Positions 25,129-33,997 of a stretch of DNA of 64,000 nt are shown here, piece after piece (the stretch's first letter is position 1; each line of letters begins with the position of its first letter). The notes below the pieces were generated by a model. The model searched no databases. It was not told the DNA's origin and was given only the letters and a program-made list of their open reading frames with translations. A program made the translations under genes and the position numbers. Source of the stretch: Streptomyces broussonetiae. GTDB taxonomy: Bacteria > Actinomycetota > Actinomycetes > Streptomycetales > Streptomycetaceae. The DNA is taken from positions 8,308,001 to 8,372,000 of the forward strand of contig NZ_CP047020.1 in assembly GCF_009796285.1 (NCBI RefSeq), in the 5' to 3' direction.

Positions 25129-25560
25129 TCATGGTCCGTCGGCAGAACCGGGCGGCAGGAGTGTGCCGAGCGGGCCGAGGTCCAGATTGAGATCCTCCAT
25201 GGTCAGGCCGTAGCGGGCGCACAGATCGCTCATGCGGTCGTGGAGGATCATGAGAGTGGTGCCCAGGCGCTCTTCCTGCTCCTCGGTGAGGTCACCCTGG
25301 TCGACGCGGTGCAGCGCCTGACGCTCCATGAGCTGCCGCAGGAGTTCGACCAGGGTGAGGACGAGCCTGATCAGGTCGCGTTCGACGGTGTCGGGATCAG
25401 TGCTGATACGGCGGGCGGGGTGCGGCGACGCCTGCCGACGGGCTGGTCCGATGTCGTCGGGTACCGCCGGTAGCAGTCGGAACGCCCGGGCGGCGGCGTC
25501 GGCGACCTCGCCCAGGCGGTCGGGCGGATCGGGGAGCCGGCCGCCGGCCGCGCCCGTCAT
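25129..25560 (-). CDS. gvpK: Gas vesicle protein GvpK
   Basis: 143 residues; the last gene of the gas vesicle operon. The conserved GvpK stretch is RISTDPDTVERDLIRLVLTLVELLRQLMERQALHRVDQGDLTEEQEERLGTTLMILHDRMSDLCARYGLTMEDLNLDLGPLG. GvpK is an accessory protein needed for vesicle assembly in several bacteria. The start ATG at 25560 overlaps the gvpS stop (ATGA), so the two are coupled. An Arg/Pro-rich N-terminal segment of about 50 residues precedes the conserved part. Confidence 0.93.
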   Translation of the reverse strand: MTGAAGGRLPDPPDRLGEVADAAARAFRLLPAVPDDIGPARRQASPHPARRISTDPDTVERDLIRLVLTLVELLRQLMERQALHRVDQGDLTEEQEERLGTTLMILHDRMSDLCARYGLTMEDLNLDLGPLGTLLPPGSADGP

Positions 25561-25790
25561 GGTGCGTCCTCGGGGAGTGCCGGGGTCTGCCACGGTGACG
25601 GGTTGCGGGCACTCACGGAAACGATCAGGGCCCGCAGCGAGATGCGGACCAGGTCGATGTCCGCGATCGACAGCACCACGTCCCCCGTGAGGACGACGCC
25701 GCCGCTCAGCAGGCGGTCGAGCAGGTCGATGAGGGCCACCTGGCTCTGTGCCAGTGGCTCGGCCCCGGACGGCCGCTGTGTGTCGTTCAT
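25557..25790 (-). CDS. gvpS: GvpA-like gas vesicle protein GvpS
   Basis: 77 residues with the GvpA fold core ALIDLLDRLLSGGVVLTGDVVLSIADIDLVRISLRALIVSVS. Small GvpA paralogue of the GvpS/J/M kind, thought to be a minor shell or nucleation protein. It sits between gvpL and gvpK, which is the GvpS place in streptomycete clusters. The ATG at 25790 overlaps the gvpL stop (ATGA). Confidence 0.85.
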   Translation of the reverse strand: MNDTQRPSGAEPLAQSQVALIDLLDRLLSGGVVLTGDVVLSIADIDLVRISLRALIVSVSARNPSPWQTPALPEDAP

Positions 25791-26629
25791 GGCGGCCGGT
25801 CCGTTGCCGGGTCCTCCGTGCCCGGTGGGGCGACGAAGGAGTACGGCGCCCAGGGGCCGGTGACGTCGATCCGTACGCCGGGCAGTCCGTGGGCAGCGTC
25901 GAGAACCCGCTTGCGGAATTCCGCCGTGGCCTCGTGCGTGAGGAGATAGGCGTCGTTGACGACGTTCTCCCCGGCGCCCGTGGCGAGTTCCCCTTGCTGC
26001 ACCCGGTGCCGGGCGTGGTCGGTCGCCATGGCGCGGCCGATCGACTCGACCCGTTCGGCAGCCTCCCGGGCGGCCTCGTAGCACTCCTCGCGCGAGTGCC
26101 GCTGGGCGCGGCGGGCCCGCAGATAGGCCCGGCCCGGGCCGGTGTCGGCGGTCGTGTCGGCAGCGCTCGCCGAGCCGGCAGCGCTCGCCGGGCCGGGGCG
26201 CCGGGTGTCCGGCTGCGGCTCCACGTAGATCTTCACGCCCCATTCGAGCTGTCCCGCCAGGCGCTGCAGGGTCTGCGAGAACAATTCCGCGTCCTCGTGC
26301 AGCATCGCCCGTATCCGCCCGTCGTCGAGGTACACCGTGGCGAGTCGAAGCGGCAGCACGGTGGTGTGCGCGGCCAGGGCCTCGATCACGCTGTGGTGGG
26401 CGCGGGCGACAGCTTCCAGCCAGTCCAGGTCCTCCAGGTGGCGGCGCAGGGCACGCTCCTGGAATTCCTCGGCGGGCACGGGGCTGACGGCGGCGGTGAG
26501 ATCGCTCCCGGGCCCCTCCGAAACCATGTGGACCGGCGCACCCGCGACGCCGACCACGCCCTCCAGAGCCGTGTCGAGGCCCGCCGCGTTGCGCACCACG
26601 GCGTAGGCGTAGAACACCGACTCAGTCAT
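25787..26629 (-). CDS. gvpL: Gas vesicle protein GvpL (GvpL/GvpF family)
   Basis: 280 residues. The N-terminal ESVFYAYAVVRNAAGL begins the first ferredoxin-like domain, and the middle LEAVARAHHSVIEALAAHTTVLPLRLATVYLDDGRIRAML carries the conserved GvpL/F central motif (the VLP-LRF-G-type stretch). The C-terminal VNDAYLLTHEATAEFRKRVLDAAHGLPGVRIDVTGPWAPYSF ends in the typical PYSF. An Ala/Ser/Gly-rich insert near residue 150 separates domains. Structural accessory of the vesicle. It overlaps gvpJ by 8 bp. Confidence 0.92.
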   Translation of the reverse strand: MTESVFYAYAVVRNAAGLDTALEGVVGVAGAPVHMVSEGPGSDLTAAVSPVPAEEFQERALRRHLEDLDWLEAVARAHHSVIEALAAHTTVLPLRLATVYLDDGRIRAMLHEDAELFSQTLQRLAGQLEWGVKIYVEPQPDTRRPGPASAAGSASAADTTADTGPGRAYLRARRAQRHSREECYEAAREAAERVESIGRAMATDHARHRVQQGELATGAGENVVNDAYLLTHEATAEFRKRVLDAAHGLPGVRIDVTGPWAPYSFVAPPGTEDPATDRPP

Positions 26630-27053
26630 CGCTCGCCCCGCTCCTGCGTCGGGTGGAGGACCGCGGGGTGCGGGACCGTCCGGCGGGCGGCTGCTCTTCG
26701 CGAGGCGACAACTCCCGTCCTTCCTTGAGTGCCTCGATCTCGGCGTGCAGGCGCCTGTTCTCTTCGGCCAGCGCACTCTCGCCGGCTCGGGAGGACAGCG
26801 AGGCATCGTGCTCCCACCAGTCGATCCCCATCTCCCTGGCCTTGTCGACGGAGGCGACGATGAGCCGGAGCTTGATGGTGAGCAGTTCGATGTCCAGCAG
26901 GTTGATCCGGATGTCCCCCGCGATGACGATCCCCTTGTCCAGGACACGCTCGAGGATGTCGGCCAGGTTCGCGCTGGAGCCCTGGCCGTAGCCGTACGGG
27001 GTCGCGGCCCGCGAGGGGTACGGTCGCGGTCGGTTGGTGAGGGGATCTGTCAT
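26622..27053 (-). CDS. gvpJ: GvpA-like gas vesicle protein GvpJ
   Basis: 143 residues. The core SANLADILERVLDKGIVIAGDIRINLLDIELLTIKLRLIVASVDKAREMGIDWWEHD is a GvpA-type domain, here with the extended form of GvpJ, then a coiled-coil-like segment (LAEENRRLHAEIEALKEGREL) and a basic tail ending RSSTRRRSGASDD. Its size and place beside gvpL fit GvpJ. It lies between gvpG and gvpL. Confidence 0.9.
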   Translation of the reverse strand: MTDPLTNRPRPYPSRAATPYGYGQGSSANLADILERVLDKGIVIAGDIRINLLDIELLTIKLRLIVASVDKAREMGIDWWEHDASLSSRAGESALAEENRRLHAEIEALKEGRELSPREEQPPAGRSRTPRSSTRRRSGASDD

Positions 27054-27073
27054 ACGGCCACCTGGATTCCCGC

Positions 27074-27328
27074 TCAGGGAGCGGCTTGGCCCCGCCGGTA
27101 GGCGACAATCTCCTCAAGACGGTCGAGGAGCCGGTCCTCGCACTCGTCGAAGGTCCTCTGGTCGATGCGGCCCTCGAGCAGCGCGTGCTCCAGTGCGGCG
27201 AGTTCACGCTGTACGGGCTCGGGGTCGTAGTACTCCCGCTCGGCCGCCTCGATCACCCGGTCGACGACCCAGCCCACGCCCCGCACCGGCGCCAGCGGCA
27301 AAGTGAGGATCTGGTTGACCAGGCCCAT
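27074..27328 (-). CDS. gvpG: Gas vesicle protein GvpG
   Basis: 84 residues matching GvpG throughout: MGLVNQILTLPLAPVRGVGWVVDRVIEAAEREYYDPEPVQRELAALEHALLEGRIDQRTFDECEDRLLDRLEE, the usual small protein with a helix-rich C-terminus. An ATG start at 27328 is preferred over a GTG nine bases upstream because of the position of the GAGAGG ribosome site. It sits between gvpF and gvpJ. Confidence 0.92.
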   Translation of the reverse strand: MGLVNQILTLPLAPVRGVGWVVDRVIEAAEREYYDPEPVQRELAALEHALLEGRIDQRTFDECEDRLLDRLEEIVAYRRGQAAP

Positions 27329-27340
27329 GAGCTGCACCTC

Positions 27341-28054
27341 TCAGACGAAACTGTACGGCGGCAGCGGTCCGCGCAGCCGCAGCTTGCAGTCCTCGCCCAA
27401 CTGGTGGGCCAGGCTCATCTGCGTGGCCAGGAACATCTCCTCCTGGGCCTCCTCCACCAGGAAGGAGACATTGAGGAAGTCCTGCCCGCCGGGCGACGAG
27501 ATGCTCTCCTCGCGTGCGTACGGTCGCAGGGCCTCGACGATTCCCGAGGCGAGCGCCTGCTGTCGTGCCTCAACCTCCTGCGCGATCAGCTCACCCAGCG
27601 CGAGCGACATCTCAGGGGTGCCGGAGCCGCCGCGGGTGGCCTCGTTGAGTTCGTGAGCCTCCTGCGACTCCCGGAGGATCCGGCGCAGCAACGCCTTCTC
27701 CTCCCAGGAGACCTTCAGGTTGTATTCGGTGGCGCCTTTCAGGTGTTGCAGCCGCTGCTCGTACTCGCTCGCGCGGTCTTCCAGCGCACCGCGCACGGCG
27801 TCGTCGTTCTCGGCGGTCATCCCGAACTGCAGGGGCAACACCGTGCCGTCGGCCATCAGTCGTTCCTGGACCTCCTGATGCGCCGCGACGTCGCGGCGCC
27901 TGGGACGCAGATCCTCGGGGGCGTCACTCACGACCGCGTTCAGCACTCCCGCCGTCACAGACCGCAGCGGGCCGGGAGGGTCCCCGACACCTCGCAGGCC
28001 ATCCAGACGCATCGGGTGACTCTTCGAAGTGATGGAGTAGACGTAGACGGCCAT
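27341..28054 (-). CDS. gvpF: Gas vesicle protein GvpF
   Basis: 237 residues of the GvpF/GvpL family. It begins MAVYVYSITSKSHPMRLDGL and contains DVAAHQEVQERLMADGTVLPLQFGMTAENDDAVRGALED, the central conserved stretch, and ends with LRLRGPLPPYSFV, the family C-terminus. GvpF interacts with GvpA and guides shell assembly. It is the second long gene after gvpA, separated by 3 bp, so coupled to it. Confidence 0.93.
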   Translation of the reverse strand: MAVYVYSITSKSHPMRLDGLRGVGDPPGPLRSVTAGVLNAVVSDAPEDLRPRRRDVAAHQEVQERLMADGTVLPLQFGMTAENDDAVRGALEDRASEYEQRLQHLKGATEYNLKVSWEEKALLRRILRESQEAHELNEATRGGSGTPEMSLALGELIAQEVEARQQALASGIVEALRPYAREESISSPGGQDFLNVSFLVEEAQEEMFLATQMSLAHQLGEDCKLRLRGPLPPYSFV

Positions 28055-28057
28055 GGG

Positions 28058-28537
28058 TCACTCCCTCTCCCGCCGAGACGTTCTCCTGGCCCGGCGGCGC
28101 TGCTGTCTGGGCTCCTCCTCGTATGCGACCTCCTCCTGATCGTCTTCCTCGTTCCCGTCGTTCTCCTCCGTCTCTTCTTCCTCGCCGTCGCCGGTCAGGG
28201 TGTCCTTGACCGCCTCGACTGCGCCCGTCAGGGCCCCCTTGGACTTGCCTTCGGCCCCACCTTCGGTGATCTCGCCGACGAGATCGGTGAGCTGCGTTGG
28301 CTGTTTGTTGCCGGATTCGAGGTCGAGGCGGTTGCAGGCTTCGGCGAAGCGCAGGTAGGTGTCCACACTGGCCACGACGATGCGAGCGTCGATCTTGAGA
28401 ATCTCGATGCCGACGAGGGACACGCGGACGAACACGTCGATGACGAGGCCCCGGTCGAGGATCAGGTCCAGGACGTCGTACAGGCTGCTCGTGCTTCCAC
28501 GCGAGATGCTGCCCCCGCCTTGCGGTACCACGGTCAT
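28058..28537 (-). CDS. gvpA: Major gas vesicle shell protein GvpA, with long acidic tail
   Basis: 159 residues. Residues 10-70 are the shell domain: [57 protein letters not shown]. After it comes a tail of about 80 residues rich in acidic and later basic residues ([19 protein letters not shown] then [16 protein letters not shown]), common in streptomycete GvpA but absent from cyanobacterial GvpA. The shell domain polymerises into the proteinaceous vesicle wall; the tail would stay exposed and may change that. The start at 28537 has GGGAGG ahead of it. Confidence 0.94.
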   Translation of the reverse strand: MTVVPQGGGSISRGSTSSLYDVLDLILDRGLVIDVFVRVSLVGIEILKIDARIVVASVDTYLRFAEACNRLDLESGNKQPTQLTDLVGEITEGGAEGKSKGALTGAVEAVKDTLTGDGEEEETEENDGNEEDDQEEVAYEEEPRQQRRRARRTSRRERE

Positions 28538-28568
28538 GGCGCCTCCCTTCACCACCCCCTTGTACGGA

Positions 28569-28931
28569 TCAGCGGCGCCGGTCGATCTGGCCGCGGGTGT
28601 AGCGGCGGGTCCGTTCGTACGCCAGCAGGTCGCCCTCCTCGTCCAGCGTCACGTGGTAGCTGCCCAGCACGCTGGTCGTCTCGGGGACTCGCTCCAGTTC
28701 GAGTACCTCGACATCCGCCTCCCATCCGTCTTCGGTCCGTTTGATGGCCGATACCGATTCGGGAGCCCGCCCGAGGAGTTCCTGCAGTTGACTTGCCGCC
28801 GACCGCATGGCCCACGCCGCCGTGCGCTTGCTGGATTTCCGGGCCTTGTTGTCGGCCGGGCGGCGTGCAGTGTCGTCACTGCGGGAGACTCTCCTGCCAC
28901 TGCCTGTGCGGTCCTTCTCTGACGCGGCCAT
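28569..28931 (-). CDS. gvpO: Gas vesicle protein GvpO
   Basis: 120 residues, first gene of the operon. The N-terminal 45 residues are basic and low in complexity; the C-terminal [71 protein letters not shown] is the GvpO domain. GvpO is essential for vesicle formation and usually begins the actinobacterial cluster, which is the case here. The start at 28931 is preferred to one 39 bases upstream by family length. An AT-rich region separates it from the divergent gene at 29072. Confidence 0.93.
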   Translation of the reverse strand: MAASEKDRTGSGRRVSRSDDTARRPADNKARKSSKRTAAWAMRSAASQLQELLGRAPESVSAIKRTEDGWEADVEVLELERVPETTSVLGSYHVTLDEEGDLLAYERTRRYTRGQIDRRR

Positions 28932-29071
28932 CTTCCCAACTCCGTCGTTGGAGCGGCGCTCCCCAGTCACTCAAACGTACTATTTCAACATATACACCTA
29001 AAAACGGGCAGCAACGGACCGGCCGCATGCCGCCATGCGGCTGTGCAGCGGCCCGCCGGAGGGAATGACCG
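28932..29071. promoter_or_regulatory. AT-rich divergent promoter region of the gas vesicle locus
   Basis: Between gvpO and the divergent histone-like gene. It includes a run of about 40 bases (28974-29012) that is strikingly AT-rich for this genome (ACTATTTCAACATATACACC then TAAAAAC). No exact consensus promoter is visible; it probably holds both promoters and their control sites. Confidence 0.45.
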
Positions 29072-29923
<852 letters not shown>

Positions 29924-29926
29924 GCC

Positions 29927-30883
29927 ATGGCCAGGACGGCACGGAAGACCGAGCAGGACGAGCTCTCCGGCCTCGACCGGTTGCGCGACGAACTCGTCGA
30001 CTACCTCGGCGCCCAGGTTGAGCGCCTCGCGGACGTGGCGGGCGACAAAGTGGAAGGCCTGACCGACCAGTTGCTGGACGTGGCCGAGAACGGCGGGGTC
30101 CTCCCGAAAGTCGGAGCCCGCGTCCTCCAGGGTGACTCGCCGATCAAGGCTCTGCTCGGCGAGAAGGCCAAGAGCATCAAGGACAGTGTCACAGAAAAGG
30201 CATCGAGCCTGTTCGGCGGCGGTAAGGGCCGCAAGTCCGGCACCCCGAAGGTCACGAACATCATCGAGCACCTCGATGTCGGCGTCCCCGTACGCGTCGC
30301 CTACGACCACTGGACCCGGTTCGAGAAGTTCAGTTCCTTCACCAAGGGCGTGCGCAGCGTGTCCCAGGGAGACGAGACCAGCAGCGACTGGAAGGTGAAA
30401 GTGGGGCCGTCCACCCGTTCCTGGAAGGCCACTGTCCAGGAACAGATCCCGGACGAGCGCATCATGTGGACTTCCGACGGGGCCAAGGGCAGTACCCGTG
30501 GCTGTGTCAGCTTCCACGAACTGACGCCCACACTCACGCACATCGTGCTGGTCGTCGAGTACTACCCCTCCGGCTTCTTCGAGAAGACCGGCAACCTGTG
30601 GCGCGCCCAGGGACGCCGGCTGCGGCTTGATGCCAAGAACTTCCAGCGCTACGTCACACTCTCCGACGAGGACGCCGACGGCTGGCGCGGTGAGATCCGC
30701 GACGGCGAGGTGGTGCGCACCCACGAGGAGGCGTTGGAGGAGGAAGAAGCGGATTACGAGGAAGAAGAGCCCGAGGAGGAGTTCGACGAGGATGAGGAAG
30801 AGGCACCGGAGGGCGAGTACGAGGACGAAGAGGAGGAGGGCGAGGAGGAGTACGAAGACGAAGACGAAGGCGAAGAGGCATGA
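29927..30883 (+). CDS. SRPBCC (START-like) protein with acidic tail, gas vesicle locus
   Basis: 318 residues in three parts: a helical N-terminus (residues 1-95, DELSGLDRLRDELVDYLGAQVERLADVAGDKVEGL); a SRPBCC/polyketide cyclase-like domain (residues 105-230) with VTNIIEHLDVGVPVRVAYDHWTRFEKFSSFTKGVRSVSQGD and WTSDGAKGSTRGCVSFHELTPTLTHIVLVVEY; and an acidic tail (residues 270-318, long Glu/Asp runs). The SRPBCC fold binds hydrophobic ligands or lipids. It follows the histone-like gene by 3 bp. It may be GvpZ of streptomycete clusters, but this is a guess from location. Confidence 0.7.
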   Translation: MARTARKTEQDELSGLDRLRDELVDYLGAQVERLADVAGDKVEGLTDQLLDVAENGGVLPKVGARVLQGDSPIKALLGEKAKSIKDSVTEKASSLFGGGKGRKSGTPKVTNIIEHLDVGVPVRVAYDHWTRFEKFSSFTKGVRSVSQGDETSSDWKVKVGPSTRSWKATVQEQIPDERIMWTSDGAKGSTRGCVSFHELTPTLTHIVLVVEYYPSGFFEKTGNLWRAQGRRLRLDAKNFQRYVTLSDEDADGWRGEIRDGEVVRTHEEALEEEEADYEEEEPEEEFDEDEEEAPEGEYEDEEEEGEEEYEDEDEGEEA

Positions 30884-30909
30884 GACCACAGCGACCCTGA
30901 CGCGTGGTC
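30884..30909. terminator. Short hairpin between convergent genes
   Basis: GACCAC-A-GCG and CGC-GTGGTC pair around an eight-base loop just after the SRPBCC stop, 15 bases before the end of the sigma factor gene. A weak but well-placed terminator. Confidence 0.45.
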
Positions 30910-30923
30910 AAGGGCAGTTGGTG

Positions 30924-31781
30924 TCATTGCGCTCGGCGGTCCCCGGGCCGCTCCGCCAGGGCTTCGGCGCGGATCCGGGCGCAGCTGCGGCTGATCAGCC
31001 GGGAGACGTGCATCTGGGAGATGCCGAACCGATCGGCGATACGGCTCTGCGTCGCGTCCTCGAAGAACCGCATGTAGAGGATGGCCCGCTCCCGTTCGGG
31101 CAGTCGGCGCAGGCCCGCCTTGGCCGCCTCACGGTCCACCACCACGTCGTACGAGGCGTCGGCGGCGCCGAGGGTGTCGGCGAGGCGGGATCCCTCGTCA
31201 CCGGTGGGCAGTTCAGCGTCCAGTGACAGGGCCCTGAAGCTCTCCAGCGCCTCAAGGCCCGCTGACACCTCCTCCTCGGTCAGGCCGGTGTGGGCGGCGA
31301 CATCGGCCGTGGTGGGCTCGGCAGCACCGGGCCGCCGTGCCAGCTCCCGGCGGGCCAGCCGCACCCGGTTGCGCAGTTCCTGCACCCGGCGCGGCACCCG
31401 GACGGCCCACATCCGGTCCCGGAAGTGCCGCCTGACCTCACCGGTGATGGTCGGCACGGCGTAGCTCTCGAAAGCCCCCCGGGAGGGGTCGTACCGGTCC
31501 ACGGCCCTCACCAGGCCGAGGGCGGCCACCTGACGCAGATCCTCCAGCAGCTCACCACGGTCACGGAAACGGCCGGCGATCCGGTGGGCCATGGGCAGCC
31601 AGGCGGCAACGAGTGCGTCGCGCACGACCTCATGCTCGGGGCCGTCGTCCAGTTCCACGAGCCGATCGAACAGTGCCGCGGTGTCGGGGGCCTGGTGGTG
31701 GCTCCGCCGAGTGGCGGGCGAGGTGGTGGCGGCCCCGGTCTCGGGTGTGGTGGGACGGCTCGTCGACGTGTAGGTCAGCAT
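30924..31781 (-). CDS. SigB/SigF-family RNA polymerase sigma factor
   Basis: 285 residues with the full set of sigma-70 regions 2-4: region 2 DLRQVAALGLVRAVDRYDPSRGAFESYAVPTITGEVRRHFRDRMWAVRVPRRVQELRNRVRLAR, region 3 ADVAAHTGLTEEEVSAGLEA, and region 4 LRRLPERERAILYMRFFEDATQSRIADRFGISQMHVSRLISRSCARIR. The SYAVPTITGEVRRHFRD and VPRRVQEL stretches are the marks of the SigB/SigF/SigG stress and sporulation family of actinomycetes. Such factors read GNNT...GGGTAY promoters, of which two are proposed in this window. AGGAGG stands eight bases before the start at 31781. No anti-sigma gene is next to it. Confidence 0.92.
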   Translation of the reverse strand: MLTYTSTSRPTTPETGAATTSPATRRSHHQAPDTAALFDRLVELDDGPEHEVVRDALVAAWLPMAHRIAGRFRDRGELLEDLRQVAALGLVRAVDRYDPSRGAFESYAVPTITGEVRRHFRDRMWAVRVPRRVQELRNRVRLARRELARRPGAAEPTTADVAAHTGLTEEEVSAGLEALESFRALSLDAELPTGDEGSRLADTLGAADASYDVVVDREAAKAGLRRLPERERAILYMRFFEDATQSRIADRFGISQMHVSRLISRSCARIRAEALAERPGDRRAQ

Positions 31782-32138
31782 GCGGATGGCCTCCTGAGCG
31801 GTTCTCGGGGCGGCCCTCTGAGACGGTGTTCCAGGGGCCGACCCGAACAGTGCGGTCAGGGTCTGCCGCAGAGGAGCCGCCGAGGCCGCCGGACAGTACC
31901 GGACAGTCGGGCTCCCACTGGGCGTGCGCCTCCGTTCCGAAGCACGAAGGCTCGGCTGCCCTTCGATCCCGCTGCCAAACCACACATCCGCGGTAACGGG
32001 CATCGCCGGGGCGAGGCTGCTCCTGGTCGATGTCCTCACCGACAGCCGACGGACGCCCTCTGCTCCCCGCGCACGACCGCACCGCAACACCCGCCCCGAC
32101 GCCGGGACCTCCGTGCGAGGACACCGACGACGGGTACC
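31782..32138. other. Intergenic region upstream of the sigma factor, no gene seen
   Basis: Rich in short repeats, such as CCGGACAGTACCGGACAGT at 31891-31909, and must hold the sigma gene promoter, but no coding pattern or hairpin stands out. Confidence 0.45.
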
Positions 32139-32252
32139 TGCAAGACCGAGGCCGTGCAGCTGCAGCGCGCGCTGCACACCCGGCCGGACATCGATCCGGT
32201 CCGCGGCATACTCTTGGCTGCCTTCGGCCGGGATCATCGTGTCCGGCCGTGA
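32139..32252 (+). pseudogene. ANTAR-domain protein fragment
   Basis: About 30 codons read TEAVQLQRALHTRPDIDPVR and GILLAAFG before a stop at 32252, resembling the beginning of an ANTAR RNA-binding domain (QLxxALxTRPVIDQAkGILM). The second helix pair (ceaFexL.. type) is missing, and no upstream sensor domain is present. It is probably a relic beside the sigma factor gene. Confidence 0.45.
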
Positions 32253-32267
32253 TGATGCCGGGGCACG

Positions 32268-32636
32268 CTACGTCGCGCCGCTGCCCCCGCTTCCGAACGA
32301 TCCGCCGGAGCCGGGCTGCCAGCGAGGGCGGGTCCGCTCAGGACTGGGCCTGCTGGGGGCGTTCCCGAGCTGGTGGGGTGTCAGGCCGTCGCCCTTCACC
32401 GTAGTCCGGGGCACCTCGTTCGGCTCGCGCATCTCCCGCTCCTCACGCACCGGTCCCGAACGGGGCAACCGGGGATGGTCCGAGCGCCCAGGGGGAGCGG
32501 GTTCCCGGCTGCGCACCCGGATCCCGAGGCGTACGGCCCCCACCAGTGCGGCCGTGACGAACAGACCGCAGACGGCGATGGCCACCACCCCCGCCGCCGA
32601 GCCGGTGGCGGCCACTTGCTCCTGTGTCGTGTTCAT
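32268..32636 (-). CDS. DUF6479 family small membrane protein
   Basis: 122 residues: a single transmembrane helix (AAGVVAIAVCGLFVTAALVGAVRLGIRVR, residues 15-43) followed by a charged tail with SREPAPPGRSDHPRLPRSGPVREEREMREPNEVPR and TRPRWQPGSGGSFGSGGSG. This is the DUF6479 pattern of streptomycetes (REPAPP, REvREMREPdEVPR). Function unknown. No Shine-Dalgarno sequence precedes the ATG; a SigB-like promoter lies just ahead, so the mRNA may be leaderless. Confidence 0.8.
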   Translation of the reverse strand: MNTTQEQVAATGSAAGVVAIAVCGLFVTAALVGAVRLGIRVRSREPAPPGRSDHPRLPRSGPVREEREMREPNEVPRTTVKGDGLTPHQLGNAPSRPSPERTRPRWQPGSGGSFGSGGSGAT

Positions 32637-32646
32637 GGGACGCCGA

Positions 32647-32672
32647 GTACCCGGCGCCCTGACGTGCCATAC
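32647..32672 (-). promoter_or_regulatory. SigB-type promoter of the DUF6479 gene, leaderless spacing
   Basis: On the minus strand GTAT, 16 bases, GGGTAC fits GNNT-N14-16-GGGTAY. The -10 ends only 10 bases before the ATG at 32636, so transcription would start within a few bases of the start codon. Confidence 0.5.
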
Positions 32673-33140
32673 CCGGACGCGGCACGGACGGTGCCGATTC
32701 CTGCCATCCCTGCTTCGGCATCCCCGCGGTGACGGCATCACAGCTGCCGGTGATGTCCTCATGACGTCACGGTGTGAGGTGGGCTGGTCCGGCGGACGCC
32801 TGGGACCCCAACCGGCACCGGCCCCTCGACGTGGCCATGCCGGGCCAAAGCCCGTGCGCGCGGTGGTGCGTGAGGCACTGACCGTGATTTATGCACGAAA
32901 CGGGCACCCCGTGCCGGTCGACGACGGGACCGGTGAGGTACGGGTGAGGTGAGTGGCGCCCGGGCGGCACGGCCTTCGCCACCGTGCCGCCCCGGCCACC
33001 CACGCCGCCATCCGTACCCCATGCGGCACATCCCATAACACTCCCGGGATCAGCCTGCCGTTGCACCGCACGGCACATCATCCCGGCCCCACGAAACGTC
33101 AGGCTCAGGGCCTGTCCTGGCCATCCCTGACGTCCAGCGG
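32673..33140. other. Intergenic region, no gene supported
   Basis: Open frames here are short or Arg/Pro/Gly-rich on both strands. A weak inverted repeat GTGATGTC-CTCAT-GACGTCAC at 32750-32770 is the only structure I see. Confidence 0.4.
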
Positions 33141-33806
33141 TCACACTCCGATGAAGCTCACCGTCTCCGCCATGTCCGCCCGCCCGGTGCGCAGCCGTGG
33201 CACGCCTTCCCTCTCGAAACCCACCGAGATGCCGCAGAACAGTACGCGCTCGTCATTGGCGCCGACAGTTCGGCCGACGGTCTTGCGGTACATGGTCCAC
33301 ATCACCTGGGGGCAGCTGTGCAGCCCTTCCGCCCTCAGCAACAGCATGACCGTCTGCAGGTACATCCCCGCGTCACCCCACTGTCCGGGCCCCATGGTCC
33401 GGTCGAGGTAGCAGAACAGGACGACCGGTGCCCCGAACGCCTCCGAGTTCAACGTAGCGATCTTCTTGGGCCGCTCGGGGTCGTCGCGCTCAATTCCCAG
33501 CGCCTGGTACCGCTGAGCCGCCGCCGCGGAGAAGCGGTCCAGATACGGCGAGGTCAGTTCGTCCGGGTACATCGGATACTCCCGCTCGTCACCCGGGTCT
33601 CCCGCCAGTGCCCTGGCCGTCGCGCGTCTCTTGAGTTCGGCCAGGGGTTCGCCGGTCACGACATACACATGCCACGGCTGGAGGTTCCCACTGGACGGAG
33701 CCCGCGTCGCTGCGGTCAGCACTCGTTCGAGGATCTCCTTGGCCACCGGCTCGTCGCTGAACGCCCGCACGGCCCGGCGGCTGTCCACGGCCTCGTACAC
33801 ATCCAC
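33141..33806 (-). CDS. Nitroreductase family protein
   Basis: 221 residues, GTG start. The N-terminus reads MDVYEAVDSRRAVRAFSDEPVAKEILERVLTAATRAPSSGNLQPWHVYVVTG, the FMN-binding pattern of nitroreductases (SRRSxRxF..., APSSGNxQPW). The later RAEGLHSCPQVMWTMYRKTVGRTVGANDERVLFCGISVGF and the C-terminal RADMAETVSFIGV complete the fold. It would reduce nitro or quinone compounds with NAD(P)H. It is transcribed away from the DUF6479 gene and convergent with nothing close; no operon partner. Confidence 0.88.
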   Translation of the reverse strand: MDVYEAVDSRRAVRAFSDEPVAKEILERVLTAATRAPSSGNLQPWHVYVVTGEPLAELKRRATARALAGDPGDEREYPMYPDELTSPYLDRFSAAAAQRYQALGIERDDPERPKKIATLNSEAFGAPVVLFCYLDRTMGPGQWGDAGMYLQTVMLLLRAEGLHSCPQVMWTMYRKTVGRTVGANDERVLFCGISVGFEREGVPRLRTGRADMAETVSFIGV

Positions 33807-33997
33807 GTCCTCGCGTCCTCCCCTTCATCCGGGCCTCACCGCTGTGTTCATCGGTCAGCACCGAGTATCGCCGGGAGCCGCCGGGCCACGGCCGCGCGAT
33901 TGATTCCGCGAAGCGGAAACAAGGCGCCTGTGGGTGAGGGTGCGGGCCAGGGGGAACTCGGACCCTGTGGCAGGGCAGATCCCATGAGGTGCCCGGG

